DNA of 8,235 nucleotides from Desulfobulbaceae bacterium UBA5123 (GTDB lineage Bacteria > Desulfobacterota > Desulfobulbia > Desulfobulbales > UBA5123): assembly GCA_002415465.1 (NCBI GenBank), contig DHYT01000203.1, forward strand, positions 860 to 9,094. Reading direction: 5' to 3'. Both the position numbers and the translations under genes were made by a program. Shown here piece by piece: positions 1 through 8,235 of this stretch; position 1 is the first letter of the stretch, and every line of letters starts with the position of its first letter. The notes under the pieces are model-generated. The model had not been told where the DNA came from. It worked only from the letters and a program-made list of their open reading frames with translations, and did not search any database.

Positions 1-341
1 TCCACCGGCACCGGCAGCGGCAGGGTTCGTTCGAAAAAGCCGTGTTCGATTTCAAGCTGGTGGATGCGGCAGATGTTATGCTCGGCCGAAAACAGCCGCT
101 CGCCGGCGATGATGACGCTGGTGGGCTCGGCGGTAACCGTCATTTTGGTGCGGTCGATGCCGGCCACGTCGACGTAGACGAGAATGGCGTCATCGGTTTC
201 ATAGACATCGGCCGCCGGGTACCAGGTGGTGCCGGCCTGAAACGGAAACATGCGGGGGAAGGACATGTTGCGCATCATCCTTCCCATCTGGCGTTCAAGG
301 TCGGCAAAGTTGCGTGAGTATCGTTTCTTGAATTCGTCCAT
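1..341 (-). CDS. Hsp20-family small heat-shock protein (C-terminal part missing)
   Basis: This is an ATP-independent holdase chaperone of the alpha-crystallin/Hsp20 family, expected in the cytoplasm, where it would hold unfolding proteins for refolding or degradation. The visible 113 residues begin MDEFKKRYSRNF, followed by a Met- and Arg-rich N-terminal arm (about 1-38). The start of the alpha-crystallin domain follows: WYPAADVYETDDA (40-52), VDVAGIDR (58-64), a GER turn (80-82) and GFFERTLPLP (101-110), matching the usual G-x-F-x-R-x-x-x-LP strand. The window edge removes the last strands, including the A-x-x-x-x-G-V-L region and any C-terminal I-x-I motif. The start at 341 is chosen over the in-frame ATG at 347 because GAGG (352-349) lies 7 bases before 341 but only 1 base before 347. 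The gene lies downstream of lon and the kinase on the same strand, after a 232-base gap with its own promoter-like elements. Family call is firm; the symbol is left open because several hsp20 paralogues are common. Confidence 0.93.
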   Translation of the reverse strand, partial: MDEFKKRYSRNFADLERQMGRMMRNMSFPRMFPFQAGTTWYPAADVYETDDAILVYVDVAGIDRTKMTVTAEPTSVIIAGERLFSAEHNICRIHQLEIEHGFFERTLPLPVPV

Positions 342-348
342 GTCCATA

Positions 349-352
349 CCTC
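349..352 (-). promoter_or_regulatory. hsp20 ribosome binding site that decides the start
   Basis: GAGG on the minus strand lies 7 bases upstream of the ATG at 341 and 1 base upstream of the in-frame ATG at 347. Only the inner ATG has normal spacing, so the protein probably starts MDEF rather than MDMDEF. Confidence 0.7.
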
Positions 353-386
353 ATTGTCGTCGGGAATGGGATCTGTTGTCGTGGGG

Positions 387-422
387 GCCGTCAAGGGTGT
401 GACGGCGAGTCTTTCTCAAGAC
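387..422 (-). other. Two adjacent hairpins in the hsp20 leader
   Basis: Read on the minus strand, two perfect stem-loops follow each other. The first is GTCTT-GAGA-AAGAC (422-409), a 5-bp stem closed by a GNRA-type tetraloop. The second is GCCGTCA-CACCCT-TGACGGC (406-387), a 7-bp stem with a 6-base loop. Neither is followed by a T-run, so they do not look like an intrinsic terminator. If transcription starts near 427 they would sit at the 5' end of the hsp20 mRNA, where they could stabilise it or affect translation. I see no clear pairing with the Shine-Dalgarno, so a ROSE or fourU thermometer is not supported. Confidence 0.5.
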
Positions 423-433
423 GGAATGTCACT

Positions 434-461
434 ATCATAGCATTAGCGTTTGCTGAAGCAA
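434..461 (-). promoter_or_regulatory. Putative sigma-70 promoter for hsp20 (extended -10)
   Basis: On the minus strand, -35 TTGCTT (461-456) and -10 TATGAT (439-434) are 16 bases apart, and TGC directly before the -10 gives an extended -10 element. The -10 matches consensus at 5 of 6 positions; the -35 is weaker. Predicted transcription start is near 427, giving a leader of about 85 bases before the start codon at 341. A 6-bp inverted repeat overlaps the -35. This is the most AT-rich stretch of the intergenic region. Confidence 0.55.
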
Positions 462-462
462 A
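449..462. repeat. Inverted repeat over the hsp20 -35 box
   Basis: TTTGCT-GA-AGCAAA is a perfect 6-bp inverted repeat with a 2-base spacer. It covers the -35 element of the putative hsp20 promoter, a position suited to a repressor operator. It does not match the CIRCE operator of HrcA (TTAGCACTC-N9-GAGTGCTAA). The role is inferred from position only. Confidence 0.35.
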
Positions 463-496
463 ACATAAAAGTATGCCATGGGATGGAGCGGGTTGG

Positions 497-558
497 CGGG
501 GTGCCCGGGGGTGGGTGTTGTTAGGGTTTGCCGCGGAGCGGCGCTTCCCCGCACCCCG
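497..558. repeat. GC-rich nested inverted repeat after the kinase gene
   Basis: Outer arms CGGGGTGC (497-504) and GCACCCCG (551-558) are perfectly complementary over 8 bp. GGGG (507-510) and CCCC (547-550) extend the stem past a 2-base bulge. Inside is a second perfect hairpin, GCCGC-GGA-GCGGC (530-542). It begins about 16 bases downstream of the kinase stop codon, where the lon-kinase transcript should end. No T-run follows on the minus strand, so it is not a textbook intrinsic terminator. It could still protect the 3' end or help Rho-dependent termination. Confidence 0.45.
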
Positions 559-573
559 GAGGGATGGCCGGTT

Positions 574-3668
<3,095 letters not shown>

Positions 3669-3675
<7 letters not shown>

Positions 3676-6023
3676 TTCATTTCCTTGTGCAGTCGCGGCT
3701 GCATGATGATGGCCGCCTGCAAGACGTCTTCGATCCGGTCGGCGAGGATAAACTCCATCTCTTCCCGGACATGTTCAGGCAACTCCTGGAGATCCTTGCT
3801 GTTTTCCTTGGGGAGGATGACCCGCTTGATCCCGGCGCGACGGGCCGCGAGAACCTTTTCCTTGATGCCGCCCACCGGCAGGATCAGGCCGCTCAGGGTG
3901 ATCTCGCCGGTCAAGGCGGTGTCGCTGCGGATCGGGAGGTTGGCGTAGAGCGATGCCAGGGCGGCGGCGATGGGCGCTCCGGCCGAAGGTCCGTCCTTGG
4001 GGATGGCCCCGGCCGGGACATGGATATGGATCGCCTCGGGAACGGCCTTCTTGATGCCAAGATCCTTGAGATGGGCGATGACGTAGCTGTTGGCGGCCAT
4101 GGCCGATTCCTTCATGACCTCGCCGAGATGGCCGGTGAGGGTCATTTTTTCTCCTCTCGGCAGGGCGATGGCCTCGATGTACAGCACGTCGCCGCCCGCA
4201 TCCGTCCAGGCAAGGCCGGTGGCCACGCCCGGCGGCAGGTTCTTGCGGCGTTCCTCGGCAAAGAATCGTTCCGGCCCGAGCATTTCGGCAAGGTCCGTTG
4301 TCGTAACGGTCACCGCCGCGGTGTCGCCGCCGGCGAACCGGACCGCGACCTTGCGGGCAAGTCGGCCAAGCATTCGTTCAAGCTCACGCACCCCGGCCTC
4401 GCGGGTGTAGCGTTGGATGACGGTCAGGATCGTTTCGTCGGGCACCTTGAACTGCTCATGGGTGAGGCCGGCTTCTCGACGTTGCCGGGGCAGGAGGTAG
4501 CGACGGGCGATGACCATTTTTTCCTCGCCGCTGTAGCCCGAGAGGTGCAGGGTTTCCATGCGGTCGAGCAGCGGCTTCGGCACCGTGTCGGTGGCGTTGG
4601 CGGTGGTGATGAAGAAAACCTTGGAGAGGTCGAAGGGCAGATCCAGGTAGTTGTCCCGAAAGGCGGAGTTCTGGGCCGGATCGAGGATTTCCATCAGCGC
4701 CGCCGCAGGATCCCCCCGGAAGTCATGGCCGAGTTTGTCGACCTCGTCGAGCATCAGAAGGGGGTTCTTTACCTTGGTGCGGCGGACGGCCTGGATGATG
4801 CGGCCCGGCATGGCGCCGATGTAGGTCCGGCGGTGGCCGCGCAGTTCGGCCTCGTCGTGCATGCCGCCCAGGCTGAAGCGTTCGAACCTCCTTTCCAGGG
4901 CGCGGGCGATGGATTGGCCGAGGGAGGTCTTGCCCACCCCAGGCGGCCCGACGAAGCAGAGGATGGGCGCCTTGGCGTCCGGGTTCAGTTGCATCACCGC
5001 CAGTTGCTCGATGATCCGCTCCTTGACCTCTTTCAGGCCGTAATGATCGTCGTCAAGGATGTGGCGGGCGTTGTCGAGGTTCAGGTTGTCGGTGGTGGTC
5101 CGTTGCCAGGGCAACTCGCTGATCAGCTCAAGGTGAGCCCGGATGACCTGATAGTCGGGGGCGGTCACCGGGATCTGCTCCAGGCGTTTCAGCTCCCGGA
5201 CCGCCTCCTTCATCGCCTCGTCCGGCAAGCCGGCGTCGGCGAGCTGTTTGCGAAGCTCTTCGGTTTCGGCCTCGCTGGGATTGGTGTCGCCCAGTTCCTG
5301 CTTGATGGCGCGCATCTGCTGGCGCAGGACGTAATCGCGCTGTTCATGGGTCATTTTTTCCTGCGCCTGATCGGCGATGCGATGACGCAGTTCCAGGATC
5401 TGGATCTCATGGAGCAGGGCGTCGCGCATCCGCTGCAGGGTGTCGGTGAGGGTGCTTGCCTCGAGCAGGGCCTGGGAGGCTGCGGTATCAAGGGGCAGCA
5501 GCTGGCCGAGCGGATAGAGGAGCTGCATGATATCCTCGCCGGCGGTGATGGCCGAGGGGAAGTTGAGATGCACCTCAGGGTGGGCAAGGGCGAAATACCT
5601 GCCGGTCAGATCCAGCACCTCCCTTTGCAGGGCCTCCTCCTCGACGCTTTCTTCCTGGAGAAGGGGGAAGGGCTTGATGCGCGCCTCCAGGAAATCTGGA
5701 TTGGGCGTGAAATCGATGACCTGCGCCCGGTTGCCTCCCTGCAGGATGATCTGCAGCATGGTGTCGGTGCGGCCGATGAGTTTGATCTGGGCGGTGGTGC
5801 CAACGGCGTAGAGGTCGGCCGGGGAGGGAGACTCGGTGTCAGTGGAGCGTTGGGCCAGGACCAGCAGGGTTCGATCCGCGCGGGCCATTGCCGATTCAAG
5901 CGCCGCTATGGATTGGGCGCGGCCCACGGTGATCGGCATGGCCACGTGCGGGTACACCACGGCATTCTTGATGGGGAGGACCGGCAGCCTGTCGACAGGG
6001 TGGGGATCACTCAAGAGGCTCAC
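3669..6023 (-). CDS. lon: ATP-dependent Lon protease
   Basis: Lon is a cytoplasmic homo-oligomeric AAA+ serine protease that unfolds and degrades damaged proteins and selected regulators. At 784 residues from the outer GTG it has the length of E. coli Lon. The N-terminal substrate-binding domain starts [14 protein letters not shown] (12-25) and continues as a helical region to about 305. The AAA+ module has Walker A GPPGVGKT (359-366), Walker B LLMLDE (422-427), sensor-1 Asn476 and an arginine in LLDRM (Arg488). The protease domain has catalytic Ser680 in KDGPSAG and Lys721 in GGIKEK, so the Ser-Lys dyad is complete. There is no frameshift or missing motif. Numbering here uses the GTG at 6023, which lacks a Shine-Dalgarno; a TTG three codons in has one (see the RBS entry), giving 781 residues. 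It is the first gene of an overlapping pair with the kinase and is divergent from a J-domain gene. Some bacteria carry several lon genes; which copy this is cannot be told here. Confidence 0.97.
3682..3686 (-). promoter_or_regulatory. Kinase ribosome binding site inside the end of lon
   Basis: AAGGA on the minus strand lies 6 bases before the kinase ATG (3675-3673) and within the last codons of lon. The two reading frames share an ATGCTGA overlap at 3669-3675. Ribosomes finishing lon would be placed at the kinase start, which supports translational coupling. Confidence 0.7.
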
Positions 6024-6026
6024 TCC
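6012..6026 (-). promoter_or_regulatory. Shine-Dalgarno and alternative TTG start of lon
   Basis: No in-frame ATG exists between the upstream in-frame stop and the body of lon. The outer candidate is GTG at 6023-6021, but the Shine-Dalgarno-like GGAG (6026-6023) overlaps it and nothing suitable lies upstream. Codon 4 is TTG (6014-6012), with GGAGTGAG placed so that 8 bases separate GGAG from TTG. By spacing, TTG is the better start, giving a protein beginning [12 protein letters not shown]. Either way, lon uses a non-ATG start. Confidence 0.55.
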
Positions 6027-6124
6027 GCATGATGGTTTGCCGCGTCAGGCGCCATGGTCCGGGCGGCGTGGGGCCGGGGCGGGGCCGGCTTCACAAGGGG
6101 GAGGCTGTTCCTGCCTGTCCTAAA

Positions 6125-6154
6125 AGTATCAATGATATGCGGCGGGCTTGTCAA
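6125..6154 (-). promoter_or_regulatory. Putative sigma-70 promoter of the lon-kinase operon
   Basis: On the minus strand, -35 TTGACA (6154-6149) is a perfect consensus match. -10 GATACT (6130-6125) follows after 18 bases and matches 4 of 6 positions. The predicted start near 6118 gives a leader of about 95 bases. A sigma-32 reading was tested: CTTGAC fits that -35, but CCGCATAT lies only 7 bases beyond it, too close to serve as the -10. Confidence 0.55.
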
Positions 6155-6170
6155 GCGAAGCGGGATGGCG

Positions 6171-6183
6171 CCTGTCAGACAGG
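6171..6183. repeat. Perfect palindrome upstream of the lon promoter
   Basis: CCTGTC-A-GACAGG is a perfect 6-bp inverted repeat around one base. It begins 17 bases upstream of the lon -35 box and lies between the two divergent genes. Its size and place suit a transcription-factor site, possibly acting on both directions. I do not recognise it as a named operator. Confidence 0.35.
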
Positions 6184-6276
6184 TGTGGCGGCGCCGGCCG
6201 TCTGCGGCGGCGGGGAAGGCACTTGCCTCGCCGTTATGAGCTTACAGAAATTTTTTACGATTATGCTGCCAGTATT

Positions 6277-6306
6277 GGCTGCCGGCGCGCAAGAGGGGGC
6301 TGCCGG
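6277..6306. repeat. Short direct repeat 21 bases apart before the J-domain gene
   Basis: GGCTGCCGG occurs at 6277-6285 and 6298-6306. The 21-base period is about two helical turns, so both copies would face the same side of the DNA. A partial copy, GCTGCC, is at 6265-6270. In GC-rich DNA this may be chance. Confidence 0.3.
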
Positions 6307-6363
6307 GCGACCGAGCCCTCGAAAATAATCCAAGGCGGGCCGCGGCCATGATAAGATGCCCCC

Positions 6364-6945
6364 ATGGAAAGAGCGCCGGAAATGAAATTTTACTCGCTGC
6401 TGCATTCGCTGCTTCTGGCGAACCCCGAGGGGATGGCCGAACATGAGTTGCTTGCGGCCCTCAAGCGGCTCGGGGTGCCCCTCTTTGCCGAGCATGACCG
6501 GCATGACCCGCTGGAGCTGTTTCAGCATCATTTTCTGCTGTTCCATCTGCTCCATGGCCTGCGCGACCGGTTGCGGGCGCGGCGCAGCGGCGACATCGCC
6601 ATCCATTGCCTAAAAATCGTCCTTCTGCCGCCGCCGGCCGGGGCGGATGGCAACCTGCCGGAGGTGTTTGACCCGTTACGCGCCTATTATCTCGATCTCG
6701 GGCAGCTGCAGGGGGTGGAGAGGGGTGACGTCGAGGCGATGCTTGACCGCTTCTGGACACTGTATGCAGGGTATGCGCGGCGGGATCAAGCCTTGGCGGT
6801 TTTCGGCCTGCGGACGGATGCGGGGCGTGATGAGGTCAAGCGCCGCTATCGGCAGTTGGCCCGCGAGCATCATCCCGACCTGGGAGGTGATCCGGAGCGG
6901 TTCCGACGGGTGCGGGAGGCCGCCGAACATCTGCTGGGGTGGTGA
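6364..6945 (+). CDS. DnaJ-related protein with C-terminal J domain
   Basis: This is a small J-domain protein of 193 residues, expected to be a cytoplasmic DnaK co-chaperone that stimulates Hsp70 ATP hydrolysis. Residues about 7-130 resemble the DNAJ_related N-terminal domain: SLLHSLLLANPEG, then PLELFQHHFLLFHLLHGLRD (49-68), then DPLRAYYLDL (103-112). The J domain fills the C terminus (about 141-193): ALAVFGL, the basic helix VKRRYRQLAREH, the HPD motif at His170-Pro171-Asp172, and a short final helix. The Gly/Phe, zinc-finger and substrate-binding domains of classical DnaJ are absent, so specificity must come from the N-terminal domain. The first ATG has no clear Shine-Dalgarno. The ATG at 6382 (Met7) has GGAAAGAG 8 bases before it, and the protein would then start MKFYSLL, as such proteins tend to. 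It is divergent from lon and convergent with the next gene, 10 bases apart. The client is unknown. Confidence 0.85.
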   Translation: MERAPEMKFYSLLHSLLLANPEGMAEHELLAALKRLGVPLFAEHDRHDPLELFQHHFLLFHLLHGLRDRLRARRSGDIAIHCLKIVLLPPPAGADGNLPEVFDPLRAYYLDLGQLQGVERGDVEAMLDRFWTLYAGYARRDQALAVFGLRTDAGRDEVKRRYRQLAREHHPDLGGDPERFRRVREAAEHLLGW

Positions 6946-6955
6946 AGGGAGCGGG

Positions 6956-7459
6956 TCAGCGCCCCTCTTTCCTCCTGAGGACGGCCAGCTCTTCCTTTGT
7001 TTTGGATAATTCCTCGTTGGTGTCGCGCAGCCGTTGCGCGATGATTTCCGCGAAAAGCCTGTAGAAAACCGCCGAGAAGGCGTTGCGGTCAGGCTGTTGC
7101 AGCCGGTCCATGAAGGAGACGTCGGTGGCGAGGCAGACCGTGTCGATGACCGCCTCGATGGTGGCCGAACGGCTGCCGCCGTCGATGACCGCCATCTCGC
7201 CGAAGGTCTCGCCGATACGGTCGATGACCGCGATCTTGTTGCCGTGTTTCAGCACCTGCACCTCCCCGGAAATGAGCATGTACATCCAGCAATCAAAACC
7301 CCCTTCGGTGGTGATCGCCTCGCCAGGCGCATATTTCCTGAGCTTGCTCAGGGAAAGGATCTGTTTGACATAGCGTTGATCAAGGTTCGCCAGCAGCGGC
7401 AGGTTCTGGAATTTCTCGATCAGGGCGCTGGTGCACTCAAGATAGTTGCTTTCTTGCAT
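6956..7459 (-). CDS. Cyclic-nucleotide-binding domain protein with coiled-coil tail
   Basis: This 167-residue cytoplasmic protein consists of one Crp-type cyclic-nucleotide-binding domain and no DNA-binding helix-turn-helix. The beta-roll covers about 18-120. YAPGEAITTEG (43-53) and LISGEVQVL (62-70) are typical strands. The phosphate-binding cassette reads GEMAVIDGGSRSAT (87-100), with Gly87-Glu88 and Arg97-Ser98 matching the residues that contact the ribose and phosphate in CRP, so nucleotide binding looks possible. The tail (about 136-165) is a charged heptad-like helix, probably a coiled coil for dimerisation or partner binding. It starts 67 bases after the stop of the HDOD gene on the same strand, so the two are probably cotranscribed. 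The ATG at 7459 has only AAGG at 8 bases as a ribosome site. It probably acts as a sensor subunit rather than a transcription factor. The ligand (cAMP, cGMP or other) cannot be told. Confidence 0.88.
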   Translation of the reverse strand: MQESNYLECTSALIEKFQNLPLLANLDQRYVKQILSLSKLRKYAPGEAITTEGGFDCWMYMLISGEVQVLKHGNKIAVIDRIGETFGEMAVIDGGSRSATIEAVIDTVCLATDVSFMDRLQQPDRNAFSAVFYRLFAEIIAQRLRDTNEELSKTKEELAVLRRKEGR

Positions 7460-7526
7460 GAAGGGGGCCTTTTTTGCTTTCGTGGCGCGGCGGTTGCCGG
7501 ATAGGGCAAAACGACGCCGCAGGTTG

Positions 7527-8235
7527 TTACTGGTCGCTCAAGTCAAAGAAGATGGTTGCGGTTTCATTGTATTTCGCAAAGAACTCGGCGATGATTTTTT
7601 CGCGGTTGTCGACAAAGTTCGGCACCGACGGCCAGTCTCTCTCCTCGTTGAGGAATTCCTGGATCGCCGCGAGCGGGTTCGTGTTGTCGAGGGAATGGAA
7701 ACCCATCTGCTCGGCGAGGATGTTGGCGAGCCGGACAATCTCGGCGGAGAGAGGCTCGTTTTCGTCCTTGCCGGGGCGATGGTGGCTGCCCACCGGCTTG
7801 CTGATGGATTCTGGCAACCCCCACTTGCAGAGCAGCGCCTCGCCGACCCTGGCGTGGTCGGTGCGCAGAACCGACCGTTCGTAGGCGACCATGGTCATCC
7901 CCGGCTCCGGTTCCTCGGCGTTGCACATCTCCCTGAGCAGGTGTTTGTTGAGCACCACCTTGCCGATATCGTGCAGGAGGGCGGCGGTGTAGATGGATGG
8001 TTCGTCGTCGGCCCCGGCGTGCCGGCAGAGGGTTGACGCCAAGACGGCGGTGGCGTACGAATGGCGCCAGAGCGCGCCGTTTTTGAGGTTGTATCCCTTC
8101 TGGCTGGCTCTGAGCAGCCCGGCCGAGGCGCTGGTGATGGCAATGAGCTTGACCGTTTCCATGCCGAGGCGGACGATGATGTCGGTCACCGAATTGATCT
8201 GCTTCATGTGCCCGAAGTAGGCGGAGTTGGCCATC
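7527..8235 (-). CDS. HDOD-domain signalling protein (N-terminal part missing)
   Basis: This HDOD-family protein is a regulatory relative of HD phosphohydrolases, often tied to signal transduction, motility or stress. The 235 visible residues begin inside the conserved MANSAYFG segment. In the family this follows earlier HDOD helices, so the Met at 8234 is internal and the gene continues past the window. Seen in order are VRLGMETVKL (21-30), WRHS with His58, LLHDIGK with His88-Asp89, TDHARVG with His127, and HHRP with His151-His152. The HD metal-ligand pattern is thus mostly kept. The later VRLANILA has Asn where catalytic HD proteins usually have Asp, which may weaken hydrolase activity. The C-terminal 45 residues are a tail I do not recognise. 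It is followed 67 bases later by the cyclic-nucleotide-binding gene, its probable operon partner. Confidence 0.88.
   Translation of the reverse strand, partial: MANSAYFGHMKQINSVTDIIVRLGMETVKLIAITSASAGLLRASQKGYNLKNGALWRHSYATAVLASTLCRHAGADDEPSIYTAALLHDIGKVVLNKHLLREMCNAEEPEPGMTMVAYERSVLRTDHARVGEALLCKWGLPESISKPVGSHHRPGKDENEPLSAEIVRLANILAEQMGFHSLDNTNPLAAIQEFLNEERDWPSVPNFVDNREKIIAEFFAKYNETATIFFDLSDQ

Larger units (their letters stand above)
342..573. other. Intergenic region between the kinase and hsp20
   Basis: These 232 bases hold no gene I can support. Reading towards hsp20 they hold the GC-rich nested inverted repeat (558-497), a G-rich plus-strand stretch (490-515), the promoter-like elements (461-434), the leader hairpins (422-387) and the ribosome site (352-349). 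Minus-strand TCACACCCTTGAC (402-390) also resembles an extended sigma-32 -35 element. Its possible -10, TCCCAT (371-366), lies 18 bases away instead of the usual 13 to 15. TTGTCGT occurs twice on the plus strand (354-360 and 376-382). Confidence 0.6.
6024..6363. other. Divergent intergenic region between lon and the J-domain gene
   Basis: This 340-base stretch holds no gene I can support; the short open frames in it have no family-like features. From left to right it holds a G-rich plus-strand block (6070-6101) in the predicted lon leader, a promoter facing lon (6125-6154), a perfect palindrome CCTGTC-A-GACAGG (6171-6183), an AT-rich patch around 6245-6264, a 9-base direct repeat at 6277 and 6298, and a 10-base palindrome GGCCGCGGCC (6338-6347). 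I find no convincing -35/-10 pair for the J-domain gene. AATAAT at 6324-6329 would do as a -10 but has no matching -35. Confidence 0.6.

Noticed and set aside
42..317. Plus-strand open frame opposite hsp20
   Set aside because: It is a shadow of the hsp20 reading frame with no family features.
441..462. CIRCE/HrcA operator before hsp20 (suggested by TTAGC and the nearby inverted repeat)
   Set aside because: The arms do not match the 9-base CIRCE half-sites and the spacer is 2 bases, not 9.
497..558. Intrinsic terminator after the kinase gene
   Set aside because: The stem is strong, but no T-run follows in the direction of transcription, so it is listed only as an inverted repeat.
3687..6032. 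A 781-codon open frame on the plus strand across the whole of lon
   Set aside because: It is exactly codon-for-codon antisense to lon. It stays open because lon avoids the codons TTA, CTA and TCA, as GC-rich genes do. The product is low-complexity and resembles no family.
6135..6155. Sigma-32 promoter for lon (CTTGAC plus CCGCATAT)
   Set aside because: Only 7 bases separate the two elements, about half the needed distance. The sigma-70 reading TTGACA-N18-GATACT fits better.
6029..6328. Overlapping short plus-strand open frames in the lon/J-domain intergenic region, and a minus-strand frame at 6175-6606
   Set aside because: No ribosome site, odd composition and no recognisable motif. The region instead holds promoter-like elements for the flanking genes, and the minus-strand frame overlaps the better supported J-domain gene.
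6316..6351. Sigma-32 promoter for the J-domain gene (CCCTCGAAA plus GGCCATGA)
   Set aside because: The -35 has one core mismatch, the -10 is poor and the spacing is about 20 bases.
7460..7526. Separate promoter or hairpin between the HDOD and cyclic-nucleotide-binding genes
   Set aside because: Only a 4-bp stem and no usable -35/-10 pair are visible; cotranscription is the simpler reading.

Overview
The window is GC-rich bacterial chromosomal DNA with tightly packed, ordinary-looking genes. It contains no mobile element, CRISPR array, tRNA or rRNA that I can see. The deltaproteobacterial flavour (Desulfobacterota-like, perhaps near Desulfobulbales or Geobacter-type bacteria) is an inference. 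It rests on the large hybrid histidine kinase with a Cache-type sensor, the style of the Lon protein, and HDOD and stand-alone cyclic-nucleotide-binding proteins lying side by side. No marker gene settles the lineage.

Left part, all minus strand, in order of transcription: lon (ATP-dependent Lon protease, 3669-6023), then a 1033-residue hybrid sensor histidine kinase (574-3675) whose ATG lies inside the end of lon, then a GC-rich intergenic region (342-573), then an Hsp20-family small heat-shock protein (1-341) cut off by the window edge. lon and the kinase form an overlapping, probably translationally coupled pair. hsp20 has promoter-like elements and a structured leader of its own.

Middle part: a 340-base intergenic region (6024-6363) separates lon from a divergent plus-strand gene for a DnaJ-related protein with a C-terminal J domain (6364-6945). 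A good -35/-10 pair faces lon, and a short perfect palindrome lies just upstream of it.

Right part, minus strand: an HDOD/HD-domain signalling protein, cut off at its N terminus by the window end (7527-8235), is followed by a stand-alone cyclic-nucleotide-binding-domain protein with a coiled-coil tail (6956-7459). The latter converges on the J-domain gene with only 10 bases between the stop codons.

Taken together, three protein-quality-control genes (Lon, Hsp20, J-domain protein) surround one membrane-bound phosphorelay kinase. This suggests a proteostasis locus with an attached stress-sensing kinase, but no cognate response regulator is in view. The individual families are known. The points that deserve a second look are the lon-kinase coupling, the kinase's degenerate first receiver domain, the unusual lon start, and the leader structures before hsp20 and lon.
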